Below are positions 1 to 7,211 of a stretch of 64,000 bases of DNA, in pieces. Position 1 is the first letter of the stretch, and every line of letters begins with the position of its first letter. Under the pieces are notes generated by a model that did no database searches, was not told where the DNA came from, and saw only the letters and a list, made by a program, of their open reading frames with translations. Both the position numbers and the translations under genes were made by a program. This stretch comes from Allobacillus halotolerans (lineage in GTDB: Bacteria; Bacillota; Bacilli; Bacillales; Alkalibacillaceae), in the NCBI RefSeq assembly GCF_028743495.1, contig NZ_CP117968.1; one strand, given 5' to 3'.

Positions 1-1
1 C

Positions 2-340
2 GTTGTCCTAACTTTTTGGGTATCTTGGTGCCCAGACTGTGCACGTGATCTTCCGAAAAAAGAACAATTTTATAAAACGACGCGAAGTGATGAATTAGAA
101 ATGATTACGATTAATGTGACTGGCCGGGAACGTTCTGAGGAAGAAGCGTTGAAATATCAAGAACAATTCTTGACTCAGCCCGTTTTGAAAGATAACGGAC
201 GAGAAGTATATGACCTATATGATTGCACTTCCGTCCCAACGACAATCGTCATTGATAAGAATGGTGAAGTGGTCGGTCGATTCGGTGATCAAGCTGACTT
301 TGTGGAGATCTTGCAGGTGATTAGCAAAGCGATTGCATAG
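2..340 (+). CDS. TlpA/ResA-type thioredoxin-fold protein, 3' part
   Basis: The reading frame enters from the left edge, so the N-terminus (probably a membrane anchor or signal) is outside the window. The visible 112 residues hold a thioredoxin redox centre, WCPDC, near visible residue 9-13. A cis-proline segment SVPTTIVIDKNG follows, then a C-terminal helix. This is the layout of the TlpA/ResA/StoA group, which reduces or transfers disulfides outside the membrane, for example in cytochrome c maturation. The partner cannot be told from this fragment. It ends just before an intrinsic terminator and faces yusE. Family assignment is firm; the exact role is not. Confidence 0.8.
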   Translation, partial: VVLTFWVSWCPDCARDLPKKEQFYKTTRSDELEMITINVTGRERSEEEALKYQEQFLTQPVLKDNGREVYDLYDCTSVPTTIVIDKNGEVVGRFGDQADFVEILQVISKAIA

Positions 341-351
341 GCGTTTTTTGA

Positions 352-380
352 AAGGCACTCCTTTAAGGGGTGCTTTTTTT
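352..380 (+). terminator. Intrinsic terminator of the thioredoxin-like gene
   Basis: A GC-containing hairpin (GGCACTCC pairing with GGGGTGCT) is followed directly by seven T residues, 12 bp after the stop codon. The 21-bp repeat array begins 27 bp beyond it. Confidence 0.75.
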
Positions 381-406
381 ATGGAATAATCGAGTTCAAC
401 GGAAGA

Positions 407-574
407 TTTATCGGCGGGTTTGCGGCATTTATCAGCGGCTGCACAGCACTTTTCGATGGCTTCTCTGCGTTTATCGACGGCTTCTACCGATTTTTCAACG
501 GCTTCTCATGTTTTTTCGACGGCTTCTCTGCATTTATCGACGGCTTCACGACGTTTATCAGCGGCTTTCCATTT
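407..574 (+). repeat. 21-bp tandem array A (8 units, TTTATCGACGGCTTC family)
   Basis: Eight head-to-tail units start at 407, 428, 449, 470, 491, 512, 533 and 554, each exactly 21 bp. The first 15 bases are conserved (TTTATCGACGGCTTC with few changes) and the last six vary. The array fills the space between two convergent genes and is bracketed by their terminators at 352-380 and 586-624. It keeps two overlapping frames open (heptads of the LSTAS type), but these have no start context and I do not call them genes. Same family as the arrays at 50781 and 59717. Confidence 0.85.
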
Positions 575-585
575 TCTTGCCTTCC

Positions 586-624
586 ATAAAAAATACCGAA
601 CGCAAGGAGAATCCTTCGTTCGGC
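586..624 (-). terminator. Intrinsic terminator of yusF-yusE
   Basis: On the minus strand, a long stem (CCGAACGAAGGA with TCCTTGCGTTCGG) is followed by ATTTTTTA. It lies just after the yusE stop and 12 bp from array A. Confidence 0.8.
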
Positions 625-645
625 ATGCCAGATGTATAAGTATAA

Positions 646-975
646 TTATATTTTATTTTTCTCCGTGACCAAGTAGGGTCCAAGTTCTTTCAATAAATAT
701 GGCACAGAGTGAAATGTATAGATTCGATCGACTGGCTTGCCGTCTTTAAACACCATTAAACATGGAACACTCATAATATTGTACTGTTGTAGAAAATCTG
801 GTGCAGTCAGTCCATTTAGTTCATAAAATTTACTGTCTTCCAGTGTGTCTTCTATATAAAGAAGCATTCGTTTTGCCACTTTACATGTACCACAGAAGGG
901 GCTATTGATAAATAATATATGATACTCTTTTTTCTTGACTAGAAATTGCGCATTTTTTTCGTTGATCACATTCAT
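646..975 (-). CDS. yusE: Thioredoxin-like protein YusE
   Basis: This is a 109-residue thioredoxin-fold protein with a CGTC redox motif near residues 28-31 and a cis-Pro motif (SVPCLMVF) in the second half. It has no signal peptide, so it probably acts in the cytosol. It starts 2 bp after the yusF stop, so the two are co-transcribed, and gcvH lies upstream, the same order as yusE-yusF-gcvH in B. subtilis. The substrate is unknown. The assignment rests on fold, motif and conserved neighbourhood. Confidence 0.82.
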   Translation of the reverse strand: MNVINEKNAQFLVKKKEYHILFINSPFCGTCKVAKRMLLYIEDTLEDSKFYELNGLTAPDFLQQYNIMSVPCLMVFKDGKPVDRIYTFHSVPYLLKELGPYLVTEKNKI

Positions 976-977
976 GC

Positions 978-1337
978 TTATTCAAACCCTTTCAAAAAAT
1001 CCACATCAACATTTATATCAGCTGCTTGTAAAATTGATGCTAACACGTACTCAGGTGTTTCTTCAACTTCCCGATACTTTCGGTCGATATAGAGGTTTTG
1101 AGCATGAGAGATTTCTTGATTCAGTAACTTTCTTAATTTGATGCCTGGTTCATCTTCGTCCGTCAAAATAAACACATCACGATCATCTAGCTGGTGCTCT
1201 TCAATCATTAAATCTAACGCATGTAAACCAAGTGTTCCGAATGTACATAAAATAAAAGCTTCATCCTCAAGTACCCGTTTAATTTTTTTCTTATCTTGCT
1301 TTCCTTCTACGATAATTACCTTTGACAACTCATCCAT
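978..1337 (-). CDS. yusF: Toprim-domain protein YusF
   Basis: This is a 119-residue stand-alone Toprim protein. The N-terminal VEGKQD supplies the conserved glutamate, and TDEDEPG in the middle supplies the DxD metal-binding pair typical of Toprim nucleases, primases and the RNase M5 family. Small free-standing Toprim proteins of this kind have no settled function. It is followed after 2 bp by yusE. A weak GGTGAT ribosome site precedes the ATG. Confidence 0.8.
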   Translation of the reverse strand: MDELSKVIIVEGKQDKKKIKRVLEDEAFILCTFGTLGLHALDLMIEEHQLDDRDVFILTDEDEPGIKLRKLLNQEISHAQNLYIDRKYREVEETPEYVLASILQAADINVDVDFLKGFE

Positions 1338-1370
1338 GTATGATCACCAAATTTTGTTTTCATTACCTAT

Positions 1371-1400
1371 GGAAAAAGCTGATCACGATCGATCAGCTTT
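1371..1400 (-). terminator. Terminator after gcvH
   Basis: The hairpin AAAGCTGATC/GATCAGCTTT lies between the gcvH stop and yusF, with a short T tail on the minus strand. It should separate gcvH mRNA from yusF-yusE, at least partly. Confidence 0.6.
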
Positions 1401-1407
1401 CAAGGTT

Positions 1408-1794
1408 CTATTCTTCTTCTTCTGTCATTTTTTGATATGCGTCAGCATCCATTAGTTCTTCTAGCTGAGATGAGTCGTCTAATTCAACAACAACCATCCA
1501 AGCTCCTTCGTATGGGGATTCGTTCACTAATTCAGGGCTGTCTTCTAATTCTTCATTAACTTCGACAACTTTTCCTGAAACAGGTGCGTATAATTCAGAC
1601 ACTGTCTTAACGGATTCAACACTGCCAAATGGCTCATCCAATTCCAATTCGTCACCGACTTCTGGTAATTCAACAAACACAATATCCCCTAGTTCGTCTT
1701 GTGCGAATTCCGTAATGCCGATTCGAACCTTACCGTCTTCATCTTTCACCCATTCGTGTTCTTTTGAATAACGTAAATCTTTTGGTAAATTCAT
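1408..1794 (-). CDS. gcvH: Glycine cleavage system H protein
   Basis: The 128-residue protein has the classic H-protein fold. The lipoate-attachment motif VESVKTVSE places the lipoyl lysine at K63. H protein carries the aminomethyl group between the P, T and L proteins of the glycine cleavage complex, and in Bacillaceae it is also the main relay for lipoyl transfer to other 2-oxoacid dehydrogenases. That second role explains why it stands alone here without gcvT/gcvP. A GGGAGGGG ribosome site precedes the ATG, and the C-terminus is very acidic. An IS110-family element has landed upstream of its promoter region. Confidence 0.96.
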   Translation of the reverse strand: MNLPKDLRYSKEHEWVKDEDGKVRIGITEFAQDELGDIVFVELPEVGDELELDEPFGSVESVKTVSELYAPVSGKVVEVNEELEDSPELVNESPYEGAWMVVVELDDSSQLEELMDADAYQKMTEEEE

Positions 1795-1984
1795 CGTTCG
1801 ACCCCTCCCTCAATAGATTAATTATTTCTTAGTTTTTCGCCGTTTTACTTTGATTTTCTAATTGACTTAGTTAGAAGCGCAGGGTGTTTAGTTGTATATT
1901 CAAACATTTTCGGTTGAAATTGGAATTGTTAGTTTTGCATAAATAAGCCTAGTAGCTCAATTTCCTAAAAAAGGAAGATAGTTG

Positions 1985-2197
1985 TATGATCGCACGATTG
2001 GATCTCCACTTTCACATGGCGGTAAACCCTCCCATGTCTCTCGGCGTCTATGCGCGTAAATTCCTTCGTTCAACCTATCCATGTGTGGATGCCGGAAATG
2101 CTCCTTTGGTGGGTCAAAGCCCTAACGGAAATAATAACGACCGGCTAATCCGTGCTTCAATTGTCAATTAAAATAGCAGTCTAAACGGCTCAATATA
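1985..2197 (-). ncRNA. Candidate bridge/seeker RNA of the IS110-family element
   Basis: IS110-family transposases are guided by an RNA made from a non-coding end of the element, upstream of the gene in the IS110 group and downstream in the IS1111 group. Here the only sizeable structured non-coding stretch is downstream of the transposase. It is clearly less AT-rich than its surroundings and contains short stems, for example CATGGGAGGG pairing with the later CCGCCATG. The loops that would define target and donor binding are not identified. This is a placement argument, not a motif match. Confidence 0.4.
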
Positions 2198-3484
2198 CTA
2201 AGCAACTTCTTTACTTTTAGCCAATACGGGTATATCATCTAACATTTTGGACTCACTAAATGAACACTGATGTGTTCCTAATACATAAAAGATCTTGATT
2301 AACTTACGACTTAAGGCAATAAACGATTGTTTACCAGTTAGAGGGTTATTCGGACGATTTCGATAATAGCCATGCAATTGCTTAAACGCTGGATTATGGT
2401 AAGAAAGTGGAATCGCTACTTGATAAAGGACAGAGCGTAAACGTTTCCTACCACGTTTGGAAATTCTGGTGCTTCCATGATGTGTTCCGGACTGATTCAT
2501 CGTTAAATTGAGTCCCGCTAATTTAATGATTTGGCGTGGATCTCGATAATTTGAGAGGTCTCCGACCTCCGCAAAGAAAGCGACAACTGTCATGGAACTA
2601 ACTCCTTTGATAGCTACCATTTCCGAAGCTCCAGGTACATGTATTACGAGTTCCTCAAGTGATTCTTCAAGCGTTAATAACCGTTGGTTTAAATGAATGT
2701 ATTGATCGACCAAATAACGTAATTCCTCTTGTGCCATGTTCAATCCTACTTGAATGCCAACCGTCGAATCGGCAGCTTGTTTTAATTCTCGAACACGCTT
2801 TAGGCCGACAGCACGTTGAGTTGCTGATTTTATCTCAGCTAATAACACATCTTCTGAAGTATCGATAATCTTGTTCGGTAAATAACCTTGTTTCAATAAA
2901 TGGAGTGCTGCTTTCCCGGTCCAATTCTTGAATACAGTCAAAAACTCAGGGAAATAGCGATCCAATAGATTATGCATTTGAGCTTGAATAGAATTCAAGT
3001 CCTCTTGAATCATGTCATGAAGCCTCATGCCTTCACGCAATTCTGCATACACATCCTCAGGTAAAGTTGGTTCATGAAAACGACCGTCACGTACGTTTTG
3101 TGCAATGACCTTGGCATCCTTCGTATCGTTTTTCGTTGGGGAATCATCGTCTAATTCCTTTGATTTTTTTACCTTCATCGGATTGACAAGTACGACTTTC
3201 AGACCTCGATCTTTAAGAAAATAAGCTAAGTTTAACCAATAGTGTCCTGTTGGTTCCATACCGATAATGATGTGGGTTCGATTCAGTTCATTGGATAAGG
3301 ATTCAGCCCAGCGAACTAACTCAGTAAAGCCTTCGGCTGTATTTTTGATTACCAATCGTTTTACTAGATCGACTCCACGATCATCCACAGCACGGGCAAC
3401 ATGCTTGTATTTGGCAACATCAACGCCAATAATAATTGTGTTTTCAGTAATTTGCTTTAACCTTTTATTTTGTGTAAAATCCAT
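2198..3484 (-). CDS. IS110-family transposase (DEDD recombinase)
   Basis: The protein has 428 residues and appears intact. The N-terminal RuvC-like DEDD domain shows GVDVAK (D22), GMEPTGHYW (E77) and TKNDTKDAK (D120, D123). A coiled-coil-like middle leads to the C-terminal Transposase_20 domain with VAIKGVSSMTVVAFFAEVGD and the serine-containing NQSGTHHGSTRISKRG segment. The family inserts by RNA-guided recombination without a hairpin-type excision. Length and motifs look complete, so the element may be active. A GGAGG site lies just upstream of the ATG. Confidence 0.95.
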   Translation of the reverse strand: MDFTQNKRLKQITENTIIIGVDVAKYKHVARAVDDRGVDLVKRLVIKNTAEGFTELVRWAESLSNELNRTHIIIGMEPTGHYWLNLAYFLKDRGLKVVLVNPMKVKKSKELDDDSPTKNDTKDAKVIAQNVRDGRFHEPTLPEDVYAELREGMRLHDMIQEDLNSIQAQMHNLLDRYFPEFLTVFKNWTGKAALHLLKQGYLPNKIIDTSEDVLLAEIKSATQRAVGLKRVRELKQAADSTVGIQVGLNMAQEELRYLVDQYIHLNQRLLTLEESLEELVIHVPGASEMVAIKGVSSMTVVAFFAEVGDLSNYRDPRQIIKLAGLNLTMNQSGTHHGSTRISKRGRKRLRSVLYQVAIPLSYHNPAFKQLHGYYRNRPNNPLTGKQSFIALSRKLIKIFYVLGTHQCSFSESKMLDDIPVLAKSKEVA

Positions 3485-3678
3485 TTTGAGTCCTCCTTCG
3501 GTATTTTCGAGGTCATTTCGTACGTGACACTCTCTATACTACCAAGGAGGGCTATTTTTGTGTAATCCCGTATAAGCTTATTTTTAGCTAAATTCTTTTA
3601 TTACAGGAATGCTCCTATAACCATTTAACTACTTATATTCTACTATATTTATTGAATGGATGACACATTCTTGCTGTT

Positions 3679-4035
3679 TTATTTCCATTCCGATTCAAAC
3701 GTCTCTTCTTTAAATCCTACTGTTGATTTTTTGCCATCCGTCACCAATGGACGTTTCATTAACATTCCATCTGATGCAAGTAGCTTGATTTTCTCATCGT
3801 CAGACATGTCATCCAGCTTGTCTTTCAACCCTAATTCACGGTATTTTTTTCCTGATGTATTGAAGAATTTCTTGATCGGCAGATCGCTTTGTTCGATAAT
3901 CTTCTTCAATTCGGATTCACTTGGTGGGTTGTCGACAATATGTACTGATTCATAAGCTATATTGTTCTCATCCAACCATTTTAATGCTTTCCGACATGTG
4001 CCGCATTTTGGATATTGATAGATCGTTACTGTCAT
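3679..4035 (-). CDS. yusI: ArsC/Spx-family protein YusI
   Basis: This is a 118-residue thioredoxin-fold protein of the ArsC/Spx/MgsR family with an N-terminal CGTC pair (C11, C14) and the family segment KRPLVTDGKKSTVGF near the C-terminus. Spx-type members bind the RNA polymerase alpha subunit, while others are reductases; I cannot decide between them. It lies downstream of the fad genes, as yusI does in B. subtilis, but the terminator at 4117-4161 separates it from that operon. It is transcribed toward the IS110-family element. Confidence 0.85.
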   Translation of the reverse strand: MTVTIYQYPKCGTCRKALKWLDENNIAYESVHIVDNPPSESELKKIIEQSDLPIKKFFNTSGKKYRELGLKDKLDDMSDDEKIKLLASDGMLMKRPLVTDGKKSTVGFKEETFESEWK

Positions 4036-4116
4036 CTGAAAACACCTCCACCGTTAGTTTAGCATATTTCCGTTTGGATGAGGGAAGACACAAGCTTTGG
4101 TTACTGTTGACGTAAT

Positions 4117-4161
4117 GAAAAAACAATGCAAAACCTCAGCAGAAGGCACTCCACTGAGGTT
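4117..4161 (-). terminator. Terminator of the fadN-fadA-fadE operon
   Basis: Minus-strand hairpin AACCTCAG/CTGAGGTT, followed by a T-rich stretch, 24 bp past the fadE stop. Confidence 0.7.
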
Positions 4162-4184
4162 TTTGCAAATCTATTAACCGATCT

Positions 4185-5969
4185 TTAAACCGTATATTTT
4201 TCTTCTTCAATCAATGTTTTCGCAATCTCGCGTTTTTTCTCAACTACGTTTGTTGGGTCATGACGAGTCAGTTTACGAAGGGCACCAAGCATCATGCGCA
4301 GACTGTCCCCAGAGTCACTCGCAACTAATGTTTCTTTTGCATCCGCTTCGATGCTGTTAAATGCTTCTTGAACATAAACTTGTGTGTAAAGAACTTTCTG
4401 TTTATGCTTTTCTTCGCCGTCTTTGTTGATTGCTTTTTCTGTACGAAGGATTGCAGCTTCCATATTGTAAATTTCGCCAGCCATATCAGCAATGTTCGCT
4501 AATAACTCTTGTTCCTGTTCTAACTTATCTTGGAACTTCTGAGCAGCGATTCCTGCAGCCAATAAGCCGATTTTCTTCGCGTTTTTCAGTAGGTAACGCT
4601 CTTGTTCAAGTGTTTCGTCACCAACCGGTTCAGGCATCATTGTCATCAGCTCTTCTTGCAATGCTGTTGCTTTTTCAAGAAGTGGTAGCTGGCCTTTCAT
4701 GGCTTTTTTCATGAATGTGCCTGGGACGAGCATACGGTTAATCTCGTTTGTTCCTTCAAAAATACGGTTGATTCTTGAATCACGGTACATACGCTCAACT
4801 TCATATTCTTGCATGAAGCCATAGCCACCGTGGATTTGAACAGCTTCATCAGCTGCATAATCAAGTAGTTCTGTTGCCATATATTTGTTCATGGAACATT
4901 CGATTGCGTATTCCGCGATACTTTTCGCAACTTCTGATCCGTCGTTCAACTCTTCTTGGGATAAGCCACCCATACGCTGTTCAAAAAGACCAACTGTACG
5001 GTAAACGGAACTTTCGTTGGCATACGTACGAGCTGCCATATTTGCTAGTTTTTCTTGAATCATTCGGAAGCTTGAGATTGGTGTGTTGAACTGTTTACGC
5101 TCGTTTGCATATTTCGTTGCGACTTCAATGGCACGTTTCGCACCACCGACGCCACCGATTGCTAGTTTATAACGACCAACGTTCAAAATGTTGAACGCGA
5201 TAATGTGACCACGGCCGATTTCACCGAGTACGTTTTCAACTGGTACTTCTGCATCTTCCAACACTAATGTACGTGTAGAAGAAGATTTGATTCCCATTTT
5301 CTTCTCTTCAGGTCCAGTAGATACGCCAGGGAATTCACGTTCAACGATAAATGCTGTAAACTTATCGCCATCGACTTTCGCATAGACGACGAATACGTCT
5401 GCGAATGCTGAGTTAGTGATCCACTGTTTTTCACCGTTAAGTACGTAATGAGTTCCCGCTTCATTTAACTTAGCTGTAGTACTTGCACCTAATGCGTCAG
5501 ATCCTGAACCTGGCTCAGTCAATGCGTAAGCCGCTAACTTCTCACCAGTTGCCAGGACAGGTAGATATTTTTCTTTTTGTTCTTTGTTGCCGAAGAAAAC
5601 GATTGGTAGCGAGCCGATACCAACGTGTGCACCGTGAGTGATGGAGAATCCACCAGCAAGGGACATTTTCTCAGTGATCAAGGAAGAACTGACTTTATCC
5701 AATCCGAGTCCGCCGTATTCTTCTGGTACGTCTGCACCTAGAAGACCAAGCTCTCCTGCTTTTTTAAGCAAGTCAACAGACTTATCGAACTCATGATTTT
5801 CCAAGTTATCAAGGACTGGCCAAACTTCACCTTTTACATACTCCTCCGTCGTTTTGGCAATCATTTTATGCTCACTTGTAAAATCCTCTGGTGTTAACAT
5901 ATCTTCAGCAGCAATGTCTTCTACTAAGAAGCCTCCGCCTTTAATTACTTTTTCTTGTGTTTCGCTCAT
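4185..5969 (-). CDS. fadE: Acyl-CoA dehydrogenase FadE
   Basis: FAD-dependent acyl-CoA dehydrogenase for the first step of beta-oxidation, converting acyl-CoA to trans-2-enoyl-CoA. The N-terminal and middle ACAD domains carry YALTEPGSGSDA and WITNSAFAD. The C-terminal part has QIHGGYGFMQEYEVERMYRDSR (given as QIHGGYGF then ERMYRDSR) and FEGTNEINR. An extra C-terminal helical domain is typical of this long FadE type. I start at MSETQEK, because a GGAGGG ribosome site lies 8 bp upstream. The earlier in-frame ATG covers that site. This gives 594 residues, the length of B. subtilis FadE. It is the last gene of the fadN-fadA-fadE operon. Confidence 0.95.
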   Translation of the reverse strand: MSETQEKVIKGGGFLVEDIAAEDMLTPEDFTSEHKMIAKTTEEYVKGEVWPVLDNLENHEFDKSVDLLKKAGELGLLGADVPEEYGGLGLDKVSSSLITEKMSLAGGFSITHGAHVGIGSLPIVFFGNKEQKEKYLPVLATGEKLAAYALTEPGSGSDALGASTTAKLNEAGTHYVLNGEKQWITNSAFADVFVVYAKVDGDKFTAFIVEREFPGVSTGPEEKKMGIKSSSTRTLVLEDAEVPVENVLGEIGRGHIIAFNILNVGRYKLAIGGVGGAKRAIEVATKYANERKQFNTPISSFRMIQEKLANMAARTYANESSVYRTVGLFEQRMGGLSQEELNDGSEVAKSIAEYAIECSMNKYMATELLDYAADEAVQIHGGYGFMQEYEVERMYRDSRINRIFEGTNEINRMLVPGTFMKKAMKGQLPLLEKATALQEELMTMMPEPVGDETLEQERYLLKNAKKIGLLAAGIAAQKFQDKLEQEQELLANIADMAGEIYNMEAAILRTEKAINKDGEEKHKQKVLYTQVYVQEAFNSIEADAKETLVASDSGDSLRMMLGALRKLTRHDPTNVVEKKREIAKTLIEEEKYTV

Positions 5970-5995
5970 ACGTTTACCCTCCAATAATTAATGTT

Positions 5996-7171
5996 TTATA
6001 GTAATTCAAATACGCCAGCTGCACCCATACCGCCACCGATACACATTGTGACGACGCCATATTTCACGTTACGACGTTTCATCTCATTCATTAATGAAAC
6101 AGTCAGCTTCGTACCTGTACAACCGAGTGGGTGACCTAATGCAATTGCTCCACCGTTTACGTTAACGATGTTTTCATCTAATCCAAGTTCACGAATGACT
6201 TGTAATGATTGAGAAGCAAATGCTTCGTTGAGTTCAAACAATCCGATATCCGACAATTCAAGACCAGCCATTTCTACTGCTTTCGGAATTGCTTTAACTG
6301 GTCCGACCCCCATGATTTCAGGCTCGACACCTTGTACGGTGAATGAACGGAATTTCACAATTGGTGTCAGTCCTTCTTTCTCTGCTTTTTCACGGTCCAT
6401 GACTAAAACTGATGCTGCACCATCACTCATTTGTGAAGCGTTACCAGCAGTGACGGACCCGCCCATAGTGAACGCAGGTCTCAATTTCGATAAAACTTCA
6501 GGTGTTGTACCTGGACGCACACCTTCGTCTTTGGAAACTGTTACTGTCGTTTCATGAACTTTATTTTCTGGACCGACTTTGCGTTGTACAACATCAACCG
6601 GAACGATTTCATCATCAAATTTACCTTCTTTTAATGCTTTCTCGGCACGCTCGTGGCTTCGAGCAGCAAAAGCATCTTGGTCTTCCCGGGAGATCCCGAA
6701 TCGTTGTGCAACTTCCTCTGCTGTATGTCCCATTGACATGTAATAGCCTGGTGCATCTTCGACTAAGTCCAAGTTTGGTTTGATGACGTGTCCTCCCATC
6801 GGAATCAAACTCATGGATTCAGCTCCACCAGCGATAATCGTTTCCGCATTTCCAAGCATAATTCGCTCAGCTGCATAGGCAATACTTTGTAGTCCTGATG
6901 AACAATAACGATTGATTGTAATGCCAGGTACATCATGATCCAACCCAGCAAGACCTCCGATATTTCTTGCCATGTTCATCCCTTGTTCTGCTTCAGGCAT
7001 CGCACAACCGATAATAATATCATCAATTGGGCCGTCATAATTGTTCGCTCGTTTCAATACTTCTTTTACTGTTACAGCGGAAAGATCATCTGGACGCGTG
7101 TTCGCAAATGATCCTTTCATCGCTTTACCGACAGGTGTTCTTGCACCTGCAACAATGACTGCTTCTCTCAC
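5996..7171 (-). CDS. fadA: Acetyl-CoA acetyltransferase (3-ketoacyl-CoA thiolase) FadA
   Basis: 391-residue thiolase that cleaves 3-ketoacyl-CoA to acetyl-CoA and a shortened acyl-CoA. The nucleophile C90 lies in NRYCSSG. The other thiolase signatures are NEAFASQ, GHPLGCTG and the C-terminal MCIGGGMGAAG with the catalytic cysteine. It sits between fadN (40 bp upstream) and fadE (26 bp downstream), so the three form one transcription unit. Its regulation is probably through the FadR operator ahead of fadN. Confidence 0.96.
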   Translation of the reverse strand: MREAVIVAGARTPVGKAMKGSFANTRPDDLSAVTVKEVLKRANNYDGPIDDIIIGCAMPEAEQGMNMARNIGGLAGLDHDVPGITINRYCSSGLQSIAYAAERIMLGNAETIIAGGAESMSLIPMGGHVIKPNLDLVEDAPGYYMSMGHTAEEVAQRFGISREDQDAFAARSHERAEKALKEGKFDDEIVPVDVVQRKVGPENKVHETTVTVSKDEGVRPGTTPEVLSKLRPAFTMGGSVTAGNASQMSDGAASVLVMDREKAEKEGLTPIVKFRSFTVQGVEPEIMGVGPVKAIPKAVEMAGLELSDIGLFELNEAFASQSLQVIRELGLDENIVNVNGGAIALGHPLGCTGTKLTVSLMNEMKRRNVKYGVVTMCIGGGMGAAGVFELL

Positions 7172-7211
7172 AATTTCTCCCCCTTTTTTCGAATTGGAGT
7201 TGTTTCGTTTA

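Larger units (their letters stand above)
1980..3560 (-). mobile_element. IS110-family insertion sequence (ends approximate)
   Basis: The element consists of the transposase gene (2198-3484), a GC-richer non-coding segment of about 200 bp after it, and about 70-100 bp before it. IS110 elements usually lack clear terminal inverted repeats, and I found no convincing pair, so both limits are estimates. It sits between the gcvH promoter region and yusI. The yusI/gcvH synteny seen in B. subtilis is interrupted only by this insertion. Confidence 0.7.

Noticed and set aside
370..668. Two overlapping plus-strand frames of 82-89 residues between the first two genes
   Set aside because: They begin in a terminator T tract and are made up of array A; no start context.
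1850..3600. Terminal inverted repeats for the IS110-family element (for example AATAAGCCTAGTAG against AATAGCCCTCC)
   Set aside because: The match is too weak and the spacing inconsistent; the family normally lacks long terminal repeats.
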